A stretch of 64,000 nucleotides of DNA from assembly GCA_009760855.2 (NCBI GenBank), contig WPIO01000015.1, forward strand, positions 3,732,001 to 3,796,000, in the 5' to 3' direction. Below, in pieces: positions 24,498-35,098 of this stretch. How positions within the stretch are numbered: the stretch's first letter is position 1; the number at the start of each line of letters is the position of its first letter. Source of the stretch: Cristatella mucedo (Eukaryota > Bryozoa > Phylactolaemata > Cristatellidae). The position numbers were made by a program, and so were the translations under genes. The notes under the pieces are model-generated. The model was given only the letters and a program-made list of their open reading frames with translations, was not told the DNA's origin and searched no databases.

Positions 24498-24554
24498 TGA
24501 GCGGAGAAGCCGGTCAGATCAATGCGGAGCAGACGAGAGATGCTGGCACAAAAG
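24498..24554 (+). CDS. Large gene, exon 1 of chain 1 (candidate)
   Basis: 57 nt after 'ccattgtag' and before G|GTGACA, phase 1 to 1. It reads (V)SGEAGQINAEQTRDAGTK and joins in frame to the next exon as ...DAGTK-E-LTAQEEL. No ATG is present in frame, so it must be internal. The acceptor is mediocre, hence moderate confidence. Confidence 0.4.
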
Positions 24555-24786
24555 GTGACAGTGGCAGCCCCTCACTTCCCTCCATGCTGCAGCTGGCTAT
24601 GCAGGCACTGCAGCTAGCTTGCACTCACGCATGTGTAGAGCCCACTCGTGCCTCGCCGCCGCGCCCCCTCCCCACCACCCGCACCACCACATTGACAACA
24701 CAAGCAGCGCTCTGGTTCTGGCGGCGCGCTCATTCTCCTCCCGCTCGGTCTTGCTCTCCACTCTCTCTTCTTGCCGACTCTTGCAG

Positions 24787-25827
24787 AACTCACTGCGCAG
24801 GAGGAGCTGCGCCTGCTGCTTCAAAGCTGCAAGACGCGTGAAGAGGCTCAGCGGCTCACCGCCGAGTTCCTAAAGAAAAGACGAGAAAAGGAAAAGGGTG
24901 GCGACAAGGCCTCGGCTCAGCCGCCGGCAGCAGCAGCCGAGCCTGCGGCCGACGGTGCCGGCATCGGAGAGGCAGTCCAAGATGGCCGGAGCGGCCAGAG
25001 AGCCAAAGTGCCGTTGGGCGCGGCAGATCGCCAGAGCGAAGGCGGAAGCGGCTCAGCTTCCGGGGCCGCTGCCGCTGCCAGCGGCGACGGCGCCGACGTC
25101 GGCGCACAGAATCGACCTAAGCAAGAGGGTGCAACCAAGACGCCCGAGGGGGTGGCTGGTGGGCAAGATGGAAGTGGGCAGCCCGAATCCGAGACCGCTC
25201 CCCAGGAGGAGAGCGCAGCCACGCTCGAAGCTGAGTCGACAGGTCCGCCGAAGCCGGGCGCGGCTGCGGCGGCCGCTGCCGCTTCCAGGAATGCTGTCGG
25301 TGCCGGCGTGCGGAGGCTTCAGTCGCGGCAGCCGTTGCGGCGGTCGATGCAGCCAGCTGCCGGCAAGGGCGTCGGGGCTGTGGACGCGGTTGGTGTGGTT
25401 GTCGAGGAGGCGAAGGCTTCGGCCGAGGCCTCTGGCAGCGAGGGCGCGACCGAGGCTGCAGCCGCCAGCGACGTGGCTGCCGGTCCGGTTGGCGCTGTGA
25501 AAGTGGTGCCCAAGCTAGCCTCGCTTGTCAACAGTCCATATGCCTTAGCTCTGCGCTGGGGTGCGAGCAATGCCAAAGCCGGCAGGCAGGCTGCAGCTGC
25601 AGTCAAGAGGGTGGGCGATAAGGCTCATAAGGACGACAACGACGCCACCTCGGCTGCAGCCGGTACTGCCGACATCTCAGCAGCGGTCGCCGATGCCGAT
25701 GGCAGCACTTCCGGCACTGCGGGGACGGACGAACCGTCTCCAGCTGGAGCAGCAATGGAGACTGCCGAACAGCCGAATGCAGCAGCAGCAGCAGCAGCAG
25801 GCCTGGAAGCAATTAGCGAGGCTCCTG
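24787..25827 (+). CDS. Large gene, exon 2: helical module plus Ala/Gly-rich sequence
   Basis: Acceptor 'ctctcttcttgccgactcttgcag', donor G|GTGAGC, phase 1 to 1, 347 codons. The N-terminal 35 residues form a charged amphipathic helix (LTAQEELRLLLQSCKTREEA, then an EFLKKRREKEK tail) that is duplicated in the exon at 43,105. The rest is low-complexity Ala/Gly/Ser/Gln-rich, with basic patches ('RRLQSRQPLRRSMQ'), a hydrophobic/basic stretch (PKLASLVNSPYALALRWG, about 25,509-25,562) and a GCA-encoded Ala run near 25,780. No signal peptide or membrane segment and no recognised domain; likely a mostly disordered scaffold-type protein. The reverse strand is open only because the codons are GC-rich. 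Confidence 0.8.
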
Positions 25828-26059
25828 GTGAGCAGAGTTTGTTTTTGTGTTGCTGTTCTTGCTCTTCTGTTAAGTTTACTTGGCAGGCCGGTGTTGTCAC
25901 TCGATTCCAGATCGTCAAAAACTAGACAGATTGCGTATGTCAGCGGCTGTTAAAGATGTGCCCGGCGTTGCGCAGCAACCGACCGATAGAAGGCAGTGTT
26001 TGGAGAGAAAATGAACGGCGCCTACCTGTGCAAGCCTACGATGCCGTATTTGGGAGTAA

Positions 26060-26800
26060 TAATACTTTTCATGCTAGGACGTTTGCATAGCACCCCGAAA
26101 GAAATAAATCTCTTCCCAGGAACTTGGCACAAGCTAGAAAGTAGGCCTGGCCATCGCTTTGATATTGCAAGCACAGTATCAGTACGTAAAAGCACACAGA
26201 GGACACATCGAGTTAGTGTTTATATTTTTTTTCATGTCGTCAAGTAAGGGGATGGCGTGACATCAGTAAGGAGTGAGTTCCAGGCTTTGGGAGCATGTCA
26301 GATCAATTCAAGACACGATGGTCTCCAAAGGATTTGACACTGGGTAGAGGCACAGCCAAACGATTTGAGTCAGATGAACTGGTAGAGCATAGTCCGATTT
26401 CACGGCATTTTACATAGGCAAGCCTGGCCAAGAAAATGAAGGGACCTAAAAGTGAGCCACTGATCGAATAATTTGATCTTATTTTGACTGAAGTGTTAGT
26501 GCTGCATGTCTGTGGCAGTGGTTTAATGTGACAGTCAAGACAATTACGCCTGACAAGCAGCACTGCAGAGTTTTCCACCGGCTTCGCGAGTCTATTTGCT
26601 AAAAGGCAGTAAGATCTGTTGGTAGTAAGTCGCAGAAGTCTAGCGGTAAGTAGCAAATGTAAGGACCAGATTCGTAGCGTTATCATTGTCTAAGGAAGCC
26701 TGAATCTTTGAAATGCTACTTAGCTGAAAGTAGGCCGACTTGAACGTGAAGCTGATATAGTCATCTAGTGAATAGTCATTTTGAAGCAGAACACCGAGAT
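26060..26800 (-). mobile_element. L2 LINE 3' part, inverted, in intron 2
   Basis: Complement of the tail ('catagcaccccgaaagaaat'), the 3' UTR, and the protein end up to about 'TVKSAYFQL' ('ctgaaagtaggccgacttga' near 26,725). It lies wholly inside an intron of the large gene, in antisense orientation. Confidence 0.65.
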
Positions 26801-27239
26801 TAAAAATGCTTATTTTACCTTATGATTTTTTACCTTGTGATTTTTCAGCTGTTTCTGCTTTACAAAAAAGTGTTTTTTCAGGAGCCTACATTTGCAGGCA
26901 TGTAGTGCTGCAATGGGAGCTCGTCGGTAGACGTGTAGGCGTTTTATTCGCTCACACTGTAGGAGTCAGCAAAAAAATTTCTTCATATCCTCCAGGTGAT
27001 GCTTCTTTATCCCGATTGGGGGAATAATTGACGTTGCTCGTCTTTCTAGCTTGATTGCTGTGCTATATTTGTTGATCTGTGGTATCCTGCAAAAGCTAAA
27101 ACCTACAAATCGGCAGCATTCTACAAGGCTTCTACTGTCTGCTCCAAGTTATGTATGTGCCTTACAATCTATTTAGTCGCAGCATTGGTGAAAAGCTGGC
27201 CGACAGCTGTTTAAATCAGGAACTGACTTTCGACAGTGA

Positions 27240-27583
27240 TAGTGAACTCTTGTAATGATTCTAGTGTTAGGAAACCTCAAAACCGTCGGTGACCGTGCCT
27301 TTAGTTCATATGCTCCCAAATCTTGGAACTCACTACCGATACACGTCATAACGTCCTCTGACATGACGACATTTAAAAAGAAGCTTAAAACGCACCTTTT
27401 TGTTACAGCATTTGGTGGTCTTTGGGACTCGTTTTTCGTGTGCATGTACCTAATTACACTGTGTTTGCTGCTTGCGGATTTTAAAAGCAATAACTTTGTA
27501 AGGCTTTCTATACAGCATCTGTAAAGTGCATAGAAAGAGATTCAGTTCAAAGAGGGCACCGTGCAAATGTATTATTATTATTA
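27240..27583 (+). mobile_element. L2 LINE 3' fragment in intron 2
   Basis: Last protein codons ('ggtgaccgtgcctttagttc', 'ccaaatcttggaactcacta', giving a DRAFSSYAPKSWNSL block), then the 3' UTR and the tail 'gcatagaaagagattcagtt' with ATT units. Confidence 0.75.
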
Positions 27584-27816
27584 AACTAATTCTTGAGATG
27601 CTCTGGATGGCTGCAGTCCAATTAGATGATAATTTATTCAGTATGACCCTTGTGTATTATTCGAGTATTTCTTTGGAGCCAGTTCGTTCTGATTTAGTGC
27701 CTAATTCATGCTATGTCAGCTGTCGATTCAGGCACGGTGCTGTATCGGATGATTTCAAGTGATTATACGAGATAGTGCAGCTGTTGCATTGTCTGCCTGT
27801 ACCTTTATTAAAACAG

Positions 27817-28287
27817 AAGCAGCTGAAAATTCACCGAAAGCAGAGGCTGCAATTGAATCTGTACAGTTTGCCACCATCGGCCAAAGTAAAGATGATGCGC
27901 CGTCTTTGCGGCTGAGCGTTCAGGACCGCACTGCCCCTGCTGCTGGTCCTGTGGTGATCGACGAAACCAAAGGGAGCAATGCTGCCACGGAAGCCAAAGC
28001 TGTCCGCAACTCCAAACGGGCATCTACCGTTAGTAGTAATGCTCCATCGAAAGCTCCGATCACGAGAGTGCCGCCTAAAGCGCTTGTCGTTGCTGGCAGC
28101 AAGGACACTCGTCGGGGACCCAGTCAAGGAGGCTCAACCCTGAAGCTCGACCTCGCGACAAAGTTAGCAGAAGTGAACGAGAACGTTGCCGAGTCAACCA
28201 CCAACAAAAGTAGTGATAAAGACGTTCATGTTGAAGAAAACTTTGCCTCGGATCGTGAAGAGTCAGCTGCAAGAGAAGGGACAACAA
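27817..28287 (+). CDS. Large gene, exon 3
   Basis: Acceptor 'acctttattaaaacag', donor ACAA|GTGAGT, phase 1 to 1, 157 codons. Junction with exon 2 reads ...EAISEAP-E-AAENSPKAEAAI. The sequence is less Ala-rich than its neighbours, rich in Lys/Ser/Thr, and has a short helical stretch (TLKLDLATKLAEVNENVAE). An in-frame TAG at 28,293 lies just past the donor, so splicing or termination must happen here. Confidence 0.7.
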
Positions 28288-28329
28288 GTGAGTAGCGCTA
28301 CGGGCGATTTGTCTCTTTGCTTGCCCCAG

Positions 28330-28472
28330 GTAGCCAAGAATTCACCGAGAGGACCGAACGGTTCAAGGAGACTGCAGTGTGCCCAGCCGGCCAGCCAAAG
28401 CAGGCGGCACGCATCAACGTCAAAGTTAAGCGGGACTGCAGCCTGCTCGCTTCCTTGTTAGACCCTTTTGCG
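28330..28472 (+). CDS. Large gene, optional exon after a 42-nt intron
   Basis: Acceptor 'tctctttgcttgccccag' and phase 1 entry give an open, non-low-complexity frame (SQEFTERTERFKETAVCPAG ... RINVKVKRDCSLLASLLDPF). If real, the intron 28,288-28,329 is only 42 nt. It ends either at a donor GCG|GTGTGT (phase 0, which could join a phase-0 acceptor at 30,330) or runs to TAA at 28,485-28,487 as an alternative terminal exon. Confidence 0.4.
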
Positions 28473-28834
28473 GTGTGTCTTACTTAACTAGTGGTATCGT
28501 CCTTTAAATCAATCTACTGAAGCTTACCACTAGTTGTGCGTGACCTGCTGTGCATTTGTGGTAACTAGTTCAAGGCATCAGTGGAGTCGATTACGGTGAT
28601 TTATTGTGACTTATCCTAAAATCTGTAAGTAATGGCGCGAGGCTGTTACGGTCGTTAGATGCCGTATGGTCTCTCCATGCCGACCTCGGCAGTCGCCATA
28701 TGCTGCCAAACGGTGCAGCCTTTAGATTTCTGCTCTAACTTTTTTGCCATTTCTTAACTTCTCTGCAACGAGCTCTCTGGACCGCTGACCTGACCAAACT
28801 CCTACCATTCTTTGTTCGGTTTTTCATACTACAA

Positions 28835-28905
28835 ATAATGTTAATAAGAGATTTATGTAGCACCTTCAGAGAAATAAATCTGCTTCTCGCACTTTGCATA
28901 TTCCA
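28835..28905 (-). mobile_element. L2 LINE terminal tail, inverted
   Basis: 'gtagcaccttcagagaaata' and 'ctgcttctcgcactttgcat' match the complement of the L2 terminus. Confidence 0.55.
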
Positions 28906-29329
28906 TGCATTCTTTAGTCCAAACTTTTCTGAACCAGTGTCGATGGTTACATCTGGGTTTAGTACGCACATGAAAGTCCAGAAGGGTTTAGTATGCACAT
29001 CAAAGTTAAGAAACTTAAAAATAACTCCCATCACTGTTTCTGTGTTCACGGGTTCAGCTCCTATGGACAGTATGAGGCATTCTTTTTTCTGCCCGTATGG
29101 TACGATAATCGCTTACGGTGTTCAATTTTACTGAAATAACAATTAAATAAAAGCATGCACTCTTTTTTCTACATCTGCAATTTCAAAATACCCCGGGATC
29201 AAAGGGTGCCTATCATGTGACTTGTTGCCGAAATATTTCGCCTCGAGCAGGGCTCGATTCCACAACAGCTGGGTTTCCGGCTCAGTTGTCTATCGATTGA
29301 GTAGATTAAAATGAAAGCTAATAATTCAT

Positions 29330-29470
29330 CTGTATATCTGTACCCCAAGAGAACTTGATCGCTTATTCAGGTGCTTTGCATATTCGCCACGGGACTCGAG
29401 CCCAAGCCCAAGACTTCGGCAAGACCGCAAGGTTGGGGCAGCGAGCACCTTAAGAAGTGGGCGAAACCAG
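29330..29470 (-). mobile_element. Family-A SINE, inverted
   Basis: Tail complement 'ccccaagagaacttgatcgc', then 'gggactcgagcccaagccca' (B box complement), then the head ending near 29,465 ('aagtgggcgaaaccagt'). A degraded family-B body fragment ('gccttaggggctgccgctac') follows near 29,690-29,775. Confidence 0.55.
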
Positions 29471-30214
29471 TGCGACGAGCCCAGGTGTTGAACTGCCACT
29501 TTTAAGGGCCCCGAGCCACATGCTGTTTTATGCTGCCTGATTGCATGCTCACAGTTTTCAATGAGGTCAGGACTCGGTTTTGAGCGCAACCGTTACGTGT
29601 TCTGTGACGGGACAACCAGAGACTCTGTCTGCTGGGCCGAAGTCCATGCATGCTCAGGCAGCAACAAAAAGCGAAACAAAATCAAACTTCGGCTGATGTA
29701 GCAGCCTCGTTTAGCTAATGGCAAAATAGCCTTAGGGGCTGCCGCTACCGCATTCATCGGGCAAGAGAGGTTTGCCAGCTGCACGATGCAGTCCCTCGAC
29801 CGTGAGTCGCTAGAGGTGCGAGCATCTCTCCCCCTCCCCCCCCTGTGCGGTACCAATTCCGTGCGAGTACAACTTTCGGTGCAACTTCCGCTGCAGCGTG
29901 AGCGCTCGGCTTCCACCCTTAAAAGCTGAATACATGCCTGGTCTTTATTGGCACTTGCAAGTGAAGCCGTTATTTCAGAATATACAGCGGCAACCGTTGC
30001 CCGACGGGAGCCAAAAATAATCGCAATACGTGTACACGTCGGCGTGTAGCCGTCTTTAAGTACCTGCATTGGTGTACCATTGCTATTTGCTTGGCGATTC
30101 TCTCAACTAAACAAAGCCAAATTCTCTCAACTAAACAAAGTCCAACAAAAACATGCAGCAATTGATTTCAACGTTTGAGGCTGTAAAGGTCGCTTCGCTT
30201 TGCTGTTGGGATAG
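29471..30214. other. Intron sequence, no exon recognised
   Basis: Contains a partial family-B SINE near 29,690 and a 27-bp tandem duplication ('attctctcaactaaacaaag' at about 30,096 and 30,121). A 158-codon minus-strand frame covers it but includes SINE sequence and lacks any motif. Confidence 0.45.
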
Positions 30215-30856
30215 ATGCTGGCGAAAATACGGAGCCGACAGCAGCCACCAGCAACCGGCTGGCACCTATCGCGAAGGAGACGCTCGATGGAAGCCGAGCC
30301 TTAGCGGATGGCAGAGGCACCCACTTGCAGACGATGCCTGACGCTGGATTTGGTGCTGCGACGGAACCTGCTGCCGCTGCTGCCGATACCGCTCCAGCCG
30401 TATTGAGCGAGGCGATCGACGGACAGTTGACTTCAGTTGACGCCACCATTCTACTGGCCGCTGGCAATGCTTCTAAAGAAGAAGGTGCAGGACAGGCGCC
30501 AGTAGCAACAGCTCCAGGCGGAGCGCAGGCGGCGGTTGCTGCTGCTGCTTCGCGACCGGCCGCCAGAGCTCCGAAAGCGGCGAGGCCAAGCGGAGAAGCC
30601 AAAGTGTCGCTGGCCAAGCTAGTCAGTCGCCGGGAAGGCCGCAAAGACAACGAGCCACCCGGAACGGAAGCCGCACCACTGCAGCCAGTGCAACAGGAAG
30701 GAGCCAGCAATAGAATGACCGGCATAGTGAGAGTCGCCGACGCGCCGAAGACTGCCAACAAGGTGGCGATTGCCACTGGCAGGCAGCAGCTACAGCCGGC
30801 CAACGCTAGCTTAGTCGGACCGACCGCCGACGCTGCCAGTGGATCTAGCCCAGCAG
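30215..30856 (+). CDS. Large gene, exon 4
   Basis: Acceptor 'cgctttgctgttgggatag', donor GCAG|GTAGTG, phase 1 to 1, about 214 codons; an alternative phase-0 acceptor exists at 30,330 ('acttgcag'). Ala/Thr/Gly-rich with the short motif AKVSLAKLVSRREGRK (about 30,598-30,645), which recurs almost unchanged in the next exon. Junction to exon 5 reads ...SGSSPA-G-ASDGEPKP. No domain recognised. Confidence 0.7.
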
Positions 30857-31334
30857 GTAGTGACACAGCGTGGCGACGAACGTGCTCTCGCTTCAGAAAA
30901 AAGCCCTGTGCGTGCATTGGCGGCAGCTTCGCGAAAGTTGGTCAGACTGCTTCGCCTACGCTTAGGTCTATGAATCCGAACTTCGTTCATTGGGCAAAGC
31001 TAGCTGCGCGAGGCCAGACCACTAGCCTTGTACTGTGTCGCATGCCCGAAATTAGGAGAAGCATACAAGTTCGTTGTCCAGAAACCGGAATTTTCCTGCT
31101 TAATACGCGAACAGTAACGTCCGTTGCCAGCGCGCTTGCCTTTTCCGCACAGCACAGTGTGTCGTAGAACGGCACATTCGCACTTATGGCGTCGAGTGAA
31201 GGCGCCGGATAAACAACGCGAGCCTCGTTCGTCGCACCGGCCTGTACTATTGGCCCCGTGTTGCTCAATGCCGGCGACCTATGGATCTGAAAGGGATCTT
31301 ACGACTTTGCCTCCGTTCCCAGCGGACTGGGTGG

Positions 31335-31515
31335 TTAGGTGGGTAGGGTGGTTGCTCCTGGGTCTTGGTCCAGGAGGCAGAGTGGTCGCTCTCCACGACC
31401 CAGGTCGAGGGTTCGAGTCCAGAAGTGGGCAGTTCTTTATTGCCCCCCTGCAACCGGTGGCGATAGCCGCAAAGGCTGTTCTCTTGCTATATAAATGAGG
31501 CTACTATATCAGCCA
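31335..31515 (+). mobile_element. Family-B SINE, best preserved copy, in intron 4
   Basis: A tRNA-like head with an intact B box GGTTCGAGTCC (31,410-31,420), then 'gtgggcagttctttattg', 'ggcgatagccgcaaaggctg' and 'tatataaatgaggct'. It is inserted in sense orientation in an intron. Confidence 0.7.
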
Positions 31516-31589
31516 AGCATTTTTTAAGTGGATGGAGGCTAGGTGTGCTTACGTGTTAGCATGCACTCTAAACTGCAGCTGCCTCGGCC

Positions 31590-31740
31590 ATTGGCCATGC
31601 CGTGCTTAAGCTGTGCTCATGCCGTCCATGCTGCCACCAAGCACATTTGCATGCTGATCCTGTGCATGTCACCTCTAACCGTGTGATTATGGTTGTAATT
31701 GAGCATGCTACCACTAACCATTTATTACTAACTACTAACC
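31590..31740 (+). mobile_element. L2 LINE 3' UTR fragment in intron 4
   Basis: Matches 'catgctgccaccaagcacat', 'gcatgctgatcctgtgcatg' and 'gagcatgctaccactaacca' of the L2 3' UTR, followed by local CTAACCAA repeats (31,733-31,780) instead of the usual tail. Confidence 0.6.
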
Positions 31741-32041
31741 AACTAACCAACTGACCACTAACCAACTAACCACTAACCAAGTAGCGATTTTCAGTTTGAA
31801 GCCAAACGAACGAGGTGAATGTTACTCAATTCAGCATGCCACGAGACCGAGGTCTCGCTAGAAAGCTGCGCTGAAACTGTGGTTGGCAATCATCCCGCTA
31901 ATTTCTCAAGTCCGGCCTCTTTTTTGTTTTACCTAGTTCTGGTTGATCTGGAAACAGCTGCAGCACGATACGTCTGATGCGCTCTCGTTCAGGCACGATT
32001 TAGCATTACGCCTAGCTGCCGCCAAATCTTTACTTGAACAG

Positions 32042-32608
32042 GAGCAAGCGATGGTGAGCCGAAACCGCTTGCCGTTGACGTTTCCCGGACCTTGCCGCTG
32101 CCTCTATCTCAAAGTGTCGAGTCGCCAGACAGCATCAGCACGAACTCGCCTCAAAATCAAGTCGGCTCCTCAACCGTTGCCGCTGGCCCCGCCTTGCCAC
32201 CAGCTCACACTGCTGCCACGGCGCCTAAGGGAGATGCAGAGAATGCTGGTCTCAAAGAGAGCGAAGCCGGCAAAGTTGTGCATTCGGCAGCCCCCGCCGC
32301 AACTGCAAATGCTTCCCGCCCCAAAGCGCCGGCAGCGAAGCGTGCACCCAAAGTCTCGCTGGCCGGGCTCGTCGGCATCAAGGGCGCGTTCAAAGCTGGC
32401 GTGCCAGTAGCCGGAGGAGAACTGCTGCCGCCACCTGGTGACAAGGCTCGACTGGCTGTCGTCATTGAAACCGGTGGCGACGCACCGACGACCGCTCAGC
32501 AGGCGGCGGACGCTCGCCAGAAAATCAGCTCCCAGGGTCACGACCTGGCTAAGAATGCAGATATGGCATCAAGTGTGCCAGCGACTAGTCCCAGACCAGC
32601 ACCGGAAG
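32042..32608 (+). CDS. Large gene, exon 5
   Basis: Acceptor 'gccaaatctttacttgaacag', donor GAAG|GTGAGT, phase 1 to 1, 189 codons. Ala/Pro/Gly-rich with the conserved motif PKVSLAGLVGIKGAFK (about 32,347-32,397), clearly related to the motif in exon 4. Ends SPRPAPE and joins V-KLASATAG of exon 6. A long GA microsatellite begins about 20 nt into the following intron. Confidence 0.75.
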
Positions 32609-32625
32609 GTGAGTGAGAAAGTGAG

Positions 32626-32694
32626 GGGGAAGAGAGAAAGAGACAGTGAGAGTGAGACAGAGAGAGTGGGTGAAAGAGACAGACAGACAGACAG

Positions 32695-32785
<91 letters not shown>

Positions 32786-32857
32786 GGGAGAGAGAGAGAG
32801 AGAGTGAGAGAGAGACAGAGAGAGGGAGAGAGAGAGAGAGAGAGACAGAGAGAGGAG
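32626..32857. repeat. (GA)n tract next to a splice donor
   Basis: About 230 bp of purine repeat (GA with ACAG and GGGA variants) starting just inside intron 5. It gives an artefactual Glu-Arg reading frame. Confidence 0.95.
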
Positions 32858-32934
32858 GCAGTGCTTCACTGTTGTGTCGTCGGTTTCATCTACTGCTGTG
32901 GTACCCTAACAAGGCGTTATAAACTTTCCTGGGC

Positions 32935-33890
32935 ATGACTGGTATTGCTCTGCAATGAATCAGGTCGTATCTCAGTGGAAGACTCCAGAGTATAGATGTG
33001 AATGGACAAAGATCATCGGAGGAACCTCCGAAAAATGTTGGATACCTCAGGGCTCCGTGCTAGGTCCGGTTCTTTTCACGATTTATACTGTCCCTCTTGC
33101 CGGTGTGATTGCCAAGCACAGTGTAGGCTTTCACATCTATGCGGATGACGCTCAGTGTACCTTTGCTTAGATCTCTCCCAGCCCTCGAGCACGTCGAATT
33201 CTCTCAATACTTTTTCTGCATGTATTGATGACATCCAAACATGGATGGCTGCACATTTTCTTAAACTAATCGATGATAAAACTTGCTTACTAGTTATGGG
33301 AAAACCAAGTGTGATTCAGAAATGGGAAAGGCTAACGCCCAAAATTGGCTCTGCCAGCATTTATCTTGTTGAATCTTTTCGAAATCTATGTGTCATGTTC
33401 AAAAGCAAGCTTTAGATAGATGACCACATCAGCTCCACCATCAAGTCTACCTCTTTTCTGCTACAATAAATTGCTAAAATTCGGGCTTGTTTTGGCAGGG
33501 ATACAGGGACATAGCCCAGTTGATCCATGCATTTGTAACATCCCGTCTGGACTTCTGTAGCTCACTGCTTGCTGGTCTCCGGCCCTGTGCAATCAGGCGA
33601 TAACAGCTGGTGCAAAACCTTGCAGCTAGGCTCGTCTGTCGTGAGCTTCGCAGTTGCCTCATCACACCACTTCTCGCCGACCTGCACTGGCTAACACCAG
33701 TCAAGCAACAGAGTGACTTCAAGCTTCTGTCGCTCACTTTTAAGTCACTTCATTCTTTGGCTCCAGCCTACAGCTATCAGATTTAGTGCCCCACCCAGCT
33801 AAGCGTCGTACCACCCACTTTTCGGAATCTGTTTACCAATACCTCATACAAAACCTCAAATCCTTTGGATACCTGTACCTTTAGTTCGTA
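32935..33890 (+). mobile_element. L2 LINE RT-to-C-terminus fragment in intron 5
   Basis: Frames at 32,955-33,170 and 33,155-33,415 keep motif B (PQGSVLGPVLFTIYTVPL) and the YADD catalytic box (HIYADDAQ), split by frameshifts. The C-terminal blocks continue to about 33,890. No tail, so the 3' end is truncated. Confidence 0.8.
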
Positions 33891-34283
33891 TGCATCCACA
33901 GCCCGGAACTGTGAAAGTGCATCGAGACAGTGGACTGGCGGTACTGAATGTGCTGTTTGGCATCGCCGACTCTCGTCTACTTTACACTTAGTGCTGCTTA
34001 GTGCAGCTGACGCTTTCTCTTCTGTTCCTTGCACCGAAGCAGAAGCCGCCATTGTAGCTGTGGCTAGCCAGTTTCTCCGAGGCAATAGTTTGAGCACGGT
34101 GAAGTTAAGATGCAGTCTTGAACAGACAGGATCCAATTTCCGTTGGTGGCACGCTGCATTATTTCGTTATTCGCTTCACATACGACGATTCAGGGCTAAA
34201 CAATAGCATGCCACAGTGTTCGATCAGATTTTGTCTGCTAAGCATGTGGCTTTGCCGATGGAAATATTAGTTGCTCTGCCAAA

Positions 34284-34550
34284 GTGGATGTGTGCAGTGC
34301 TCCTGGTCGCCAGGTGCGGCTGCCGCTCGCGGCTTCGCTCCTTCCGGTGCGCCTGCTTGGTTCGTCAGTCGATGTCGCATGCCAGCGTCGCCTGGGCAGC
34401 GACGAACGGACAGCGAATCACTTCGCCTCGGATGCACTGCTCACGACCTGGCTGGACGCTGCGATGCTCCCCGTGTTAGAGGCCCGCAGCCGACCGGATA
34501 TTGCCAAGCGGCGAGCAGCACTCGGCTTGCCCGCTTGCATTGCCCAGTGA
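34284..34550 (+). CDS. Unassigned coding-like frame, 88 codons
   Basis: GC-rich open frame ending in TGA, with balanced, non-repetitive composition (for example HFASDALLTTWLDAAMLPVL and EARSRPDIAKRRAALGLPA). It lies between the L2 fragment and exon 6, where the DNA is already CpG-rich. An acceptor-like 'atgtgtgcag' lies at its start, but no clear donor or phase match to exons 5 and 6 was found. It may be an alternative terminal exon or chance. No family recognised. Confidence 0.25.
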   Translation: MDVCSAPGRQVRLPLAASLLPVRLLGSSVDVACQRRLGSDERTANHFASDALLTTWLDAAMLPVLEARSRPDIAKRRAALGLPACIAQ

Positions 34551-34648
34551 TCCGCACACGCTCTGTCGCGAACGTACACTGTCGTGCGATGGCTGCCTAG
34601 TCGTCATCGTGCGCTCACTGACCGACCGCTCTCTTTCTGTCGCTGCAG

Positions 34649-35098
34649 TCAAGCTAGCCAGCGCCACAGCCGGCGTGGCTGTCGTCGGCTCTGCCCAGGC
34701 GGCCTCCCCGGCGAGGGCGCCTCCGGTTGTGACGCAGAGCGTTGGGCCTTCGGGTGGCCATGGCCAGCGCACTGCTCAGTTATCTGACGGAAGTGCGAAA
34801 TCGTCAGAAGCCGCTGCTGCTGCCGGTGCAGTGCTCTCAGCTCCAACCAGAGCAGGGCCTCCGGGACCTGGAGTGGCAAGCCAGGCCGGTGTGACATCGG
34901 TGGCTAACCGTCCAGCGAGTGCCTCCGTCTTGCCATCTGCTGCAGCCACGGCTGCCGCTGCTTCCGGCAGAAACTTGCATGGCGGAGCAGAGCAAGCAGC
35001 CGTTGAGCAGAAGGAAAATGGTGGCCATGGCTCGAAAGCAGGAGATCTGGCAGAGATTGAGGAAGTGTCCCTAGCGGACACTTCGACTTTCAGCACTG
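34649..35098 (+). CDS. Large gene, exon 6
   Basis: Acceptor 'ctctctttctgtcgctgcag', donor ACTG|GTACGC, phase 1 to 1, 150 codons. Ala/Ser/Gly/Val-rich, ending in an acidic stretch (DLAEIEEVSLADTSTFST). The following 132-nt intron has no stop in frame, so intron retention would also give protein. Confidence 0.65.

Noticed and set aside
29593-30069. 158-codon minus-strand frame
   Set aside because: Includes SINE-derived sequence, has no splice partner and no motif.
30168-30917. 249-codon minus-strand frame
   Set aside because: Shadow of exon 4; Ala-rich only because GCN codons read antisense are NGC.
31403-31420. A functional tRNA gene at the intact B box
   Set aside because: No acceptor stem pairing or anticodon arm could be drawn, and the same sequence recurs in many diverged copies, so it is a SINE head.
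32438-32938. Glu-Arg repeat frames on plus and Ser-Leu repeat frames on minus strand
   Set aside because: Encoded by the (GA)n microsatellite in intron 5, beyond a good donor.
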